Source of the DNA: Candidatus Aerophobota bacterium
GTDB taxonomy: Bacteria > Aerophobota > Aerophobia > Aerophobales > Aerophobaceae
Direction of reading: 5' to 3'
Assembly (NCBI GenBank): GCA_030672545.1
Contig: DAOVGF010000064.1
Span: 1-15,347 of the forward strand
Length of the DNA: 15,347 bases
The translations under genes were made by a program, and so were the position numbers. Below are positions 14,667 to 15,347 of this stretch, in pieces (position 1 is the stretch's first letter; every line of letters begins with the position of its first letter). The notes under the pieces are model-generated. The model saw only the letters and a list, made by a program, of their open reading frames with translations. It did not search any database and was not told where the DNA came from.

Positions 14667-15347
14667 ATGAAAAAACCCTATATAAAAGTAGTGGTATGGT
14701 CCCTGCTTCTGACGTTGTTATTAGGCGGGATTGGGTTTGCCAAAACAGAAATAACTTATCTTACCCGTTTGAGAGCGGAGGAATGGGGCCGCCAAGTGTT
14801 CAACACTATTAATGAGGAGTTCCAGGCCAAATACCCTGATATAAAGCTGACCTACATTGATACCAATTATGATAAGCTACGAGAAGATGTTTTGTTAAGA
14901 GCACAAGCCGGGACACCTCCGGACATTACCGAACCGGTAGCCTCCTGGGTGCCCAGTCTGGTGGAAGCAGGAATCCTGGAGCCGGTTGGTGATTATGTCT
15001 CCGCCGAGCATCTAGCGAATTTTCCTGGTTCTATGCTTCTGGACGGGACTATCCGTGGTACCCTCTATACCGTTCCCCTCTGGAGTGGTCCCATCACCTT
15101 GTTTCTCAATAAGGATTTGGCCAAAAGAGCCGGTTACCAGGTGAAGGGTCCCGAAGATATGTCCGAGTTTAAGGAAATGATCAGCAAAATTGGTTCTCTT
15201 GGTCTTACTCCCAGTGGGGAGAAGATCTATGGCTTTGCTCTGAGAAATGTGAAATCGCACAACTCGGCCCTTTGGTTTATGACCTGGCTTTGGGCCTGTG
15301 GTGGTAAGCTGGTCGATATGTACGATAAACCAGTTTTTGATTCTCCC
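14667..15347 (+). CDS. Extracellular sugar-binding protein, ABC importer family 1 (cut by window end)
   Basis: The frame is open from ATG 14667 to the last base, giving 227 residues without a stop. A signal peptide (MKKPYIKVVVW, hydrophobic LLLTLLLGGIG, cleavage near GFA|KTE) shows export. The mature part matches SBP_bac_1 proteins (CUT1 importers for oligosaccharides or glycerol-phosphates): EFQAKYPDIKLTYIDT (52-67), AQAGTPPDITEP (79-90), YTVPLWSGPITLFLNKDLA (134-152), then GPEDMSEFKEMISKI and the FMTWLWACGG helix. AAGGAGAGGT (14651-14660) is the ribosome site. CUT1 permease genes probably follow beyond the window. Linkage to the hydrolase suggests that gene's substrate is imported here. Confidence 0.93.
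   Translation, partial: MKKPYIKVVVWSLLLTLLLGGIGFAKTEITYLTRLRAEEWGRQVFNTINEEFQAKYPDIKLTYIDTNYDKLREDVLLRAQAGTPPDITEPVASWVPSLVEAGILEPVGDYVSAEHLANFPGSMLLDGTIRGTLYTVPLWSGPITLFLNKDLAKRAGYQVKGPEDMSEFKEMISKIGSLGLTPSGEKIYGFALRNVKSHNSALWFMTWLWACGGKLVDMYDKPVFDSP

Overview
The window comes from a bacterium with strong Shine-Dalgarno signals, sigma70-like promoters and exported (Sec) proteins. The gene mix (large sugar ABC importers, TIM-barrel sugar isomerase, sulfatase-fold hydrolases, GGDEF/HD-GYP signalling, B12-radical SAM enzyme) and the dispersed 'GTCATTGCGAG' palindromic repeat resemble uncultured lineages such as Aerophobota, Omnitrophota, Poribacteria or Planctomycetota relatives. I cannot place it more precisely from sequence alone.

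Layout. The left part (1-2701) is housekeeping-like: the start of an exported TPR protein (minus, cut by the window edge), a membrane-anchored GAF-GGDEF-HD-GYP cyclic-di-GMP enzyme (plus) and a tRNA-Leu(CAA) gene (minus) with a clear promoter. Then come a composite palindromic repeat (about 2845-2966) and a visibly A+T-rich gene for a cobalamin-binding radical SAM protein of the DUF4070/HpnP-like type. A 410-base stretch without a convincing gene follows, ending in a terminator-like hairpin.

The middle part (about 4974-9117, plus) is one sugar operon: single-domain ABC ATPase, RbsB-type periplasmic binding protein, RbsC-type permease and a xylose/rhamnose-isomerase-like TIM-barrel enzyme. A palindromic operator candidate lies in front of it, mini-ORFs with strong ribosome sites precede the binding-protein gene, and a 13-bp hairpin separates the binding-protein and permease genes.

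The right part (9305-15347) is a divergent carbohydrate locus. The minus-strand genes encode an XRE-cupin regulator, a DegT-family PLP aminotransferase and a sulfatase-fold hydrolase. The plus-strand genes encode a second sulfatase-fold hydrolase and a family-1 sugar-binding protein that runs off the window. Neither hydrolase has a signal peptide, and neither has the canonical CxPxR sulfatase-activation motif. The divergent region has promoters facing both ways, a 12-bp perfect palindrome between them, and a strong terminator inside the plus-strand leader.

Inferred joint role: import of one or more sugars or sugar derivatives by two ABC systems, then cytoplasmic ester cleavage, isomerisation and possibly amination/deamination. 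The two operons share a similar operator-like palindrome and so may be co-regulated. The least explained parts are the RNA leaders and mini-ORFs before the binding-protein genes, and the unusual active sites of the two hydrolases.
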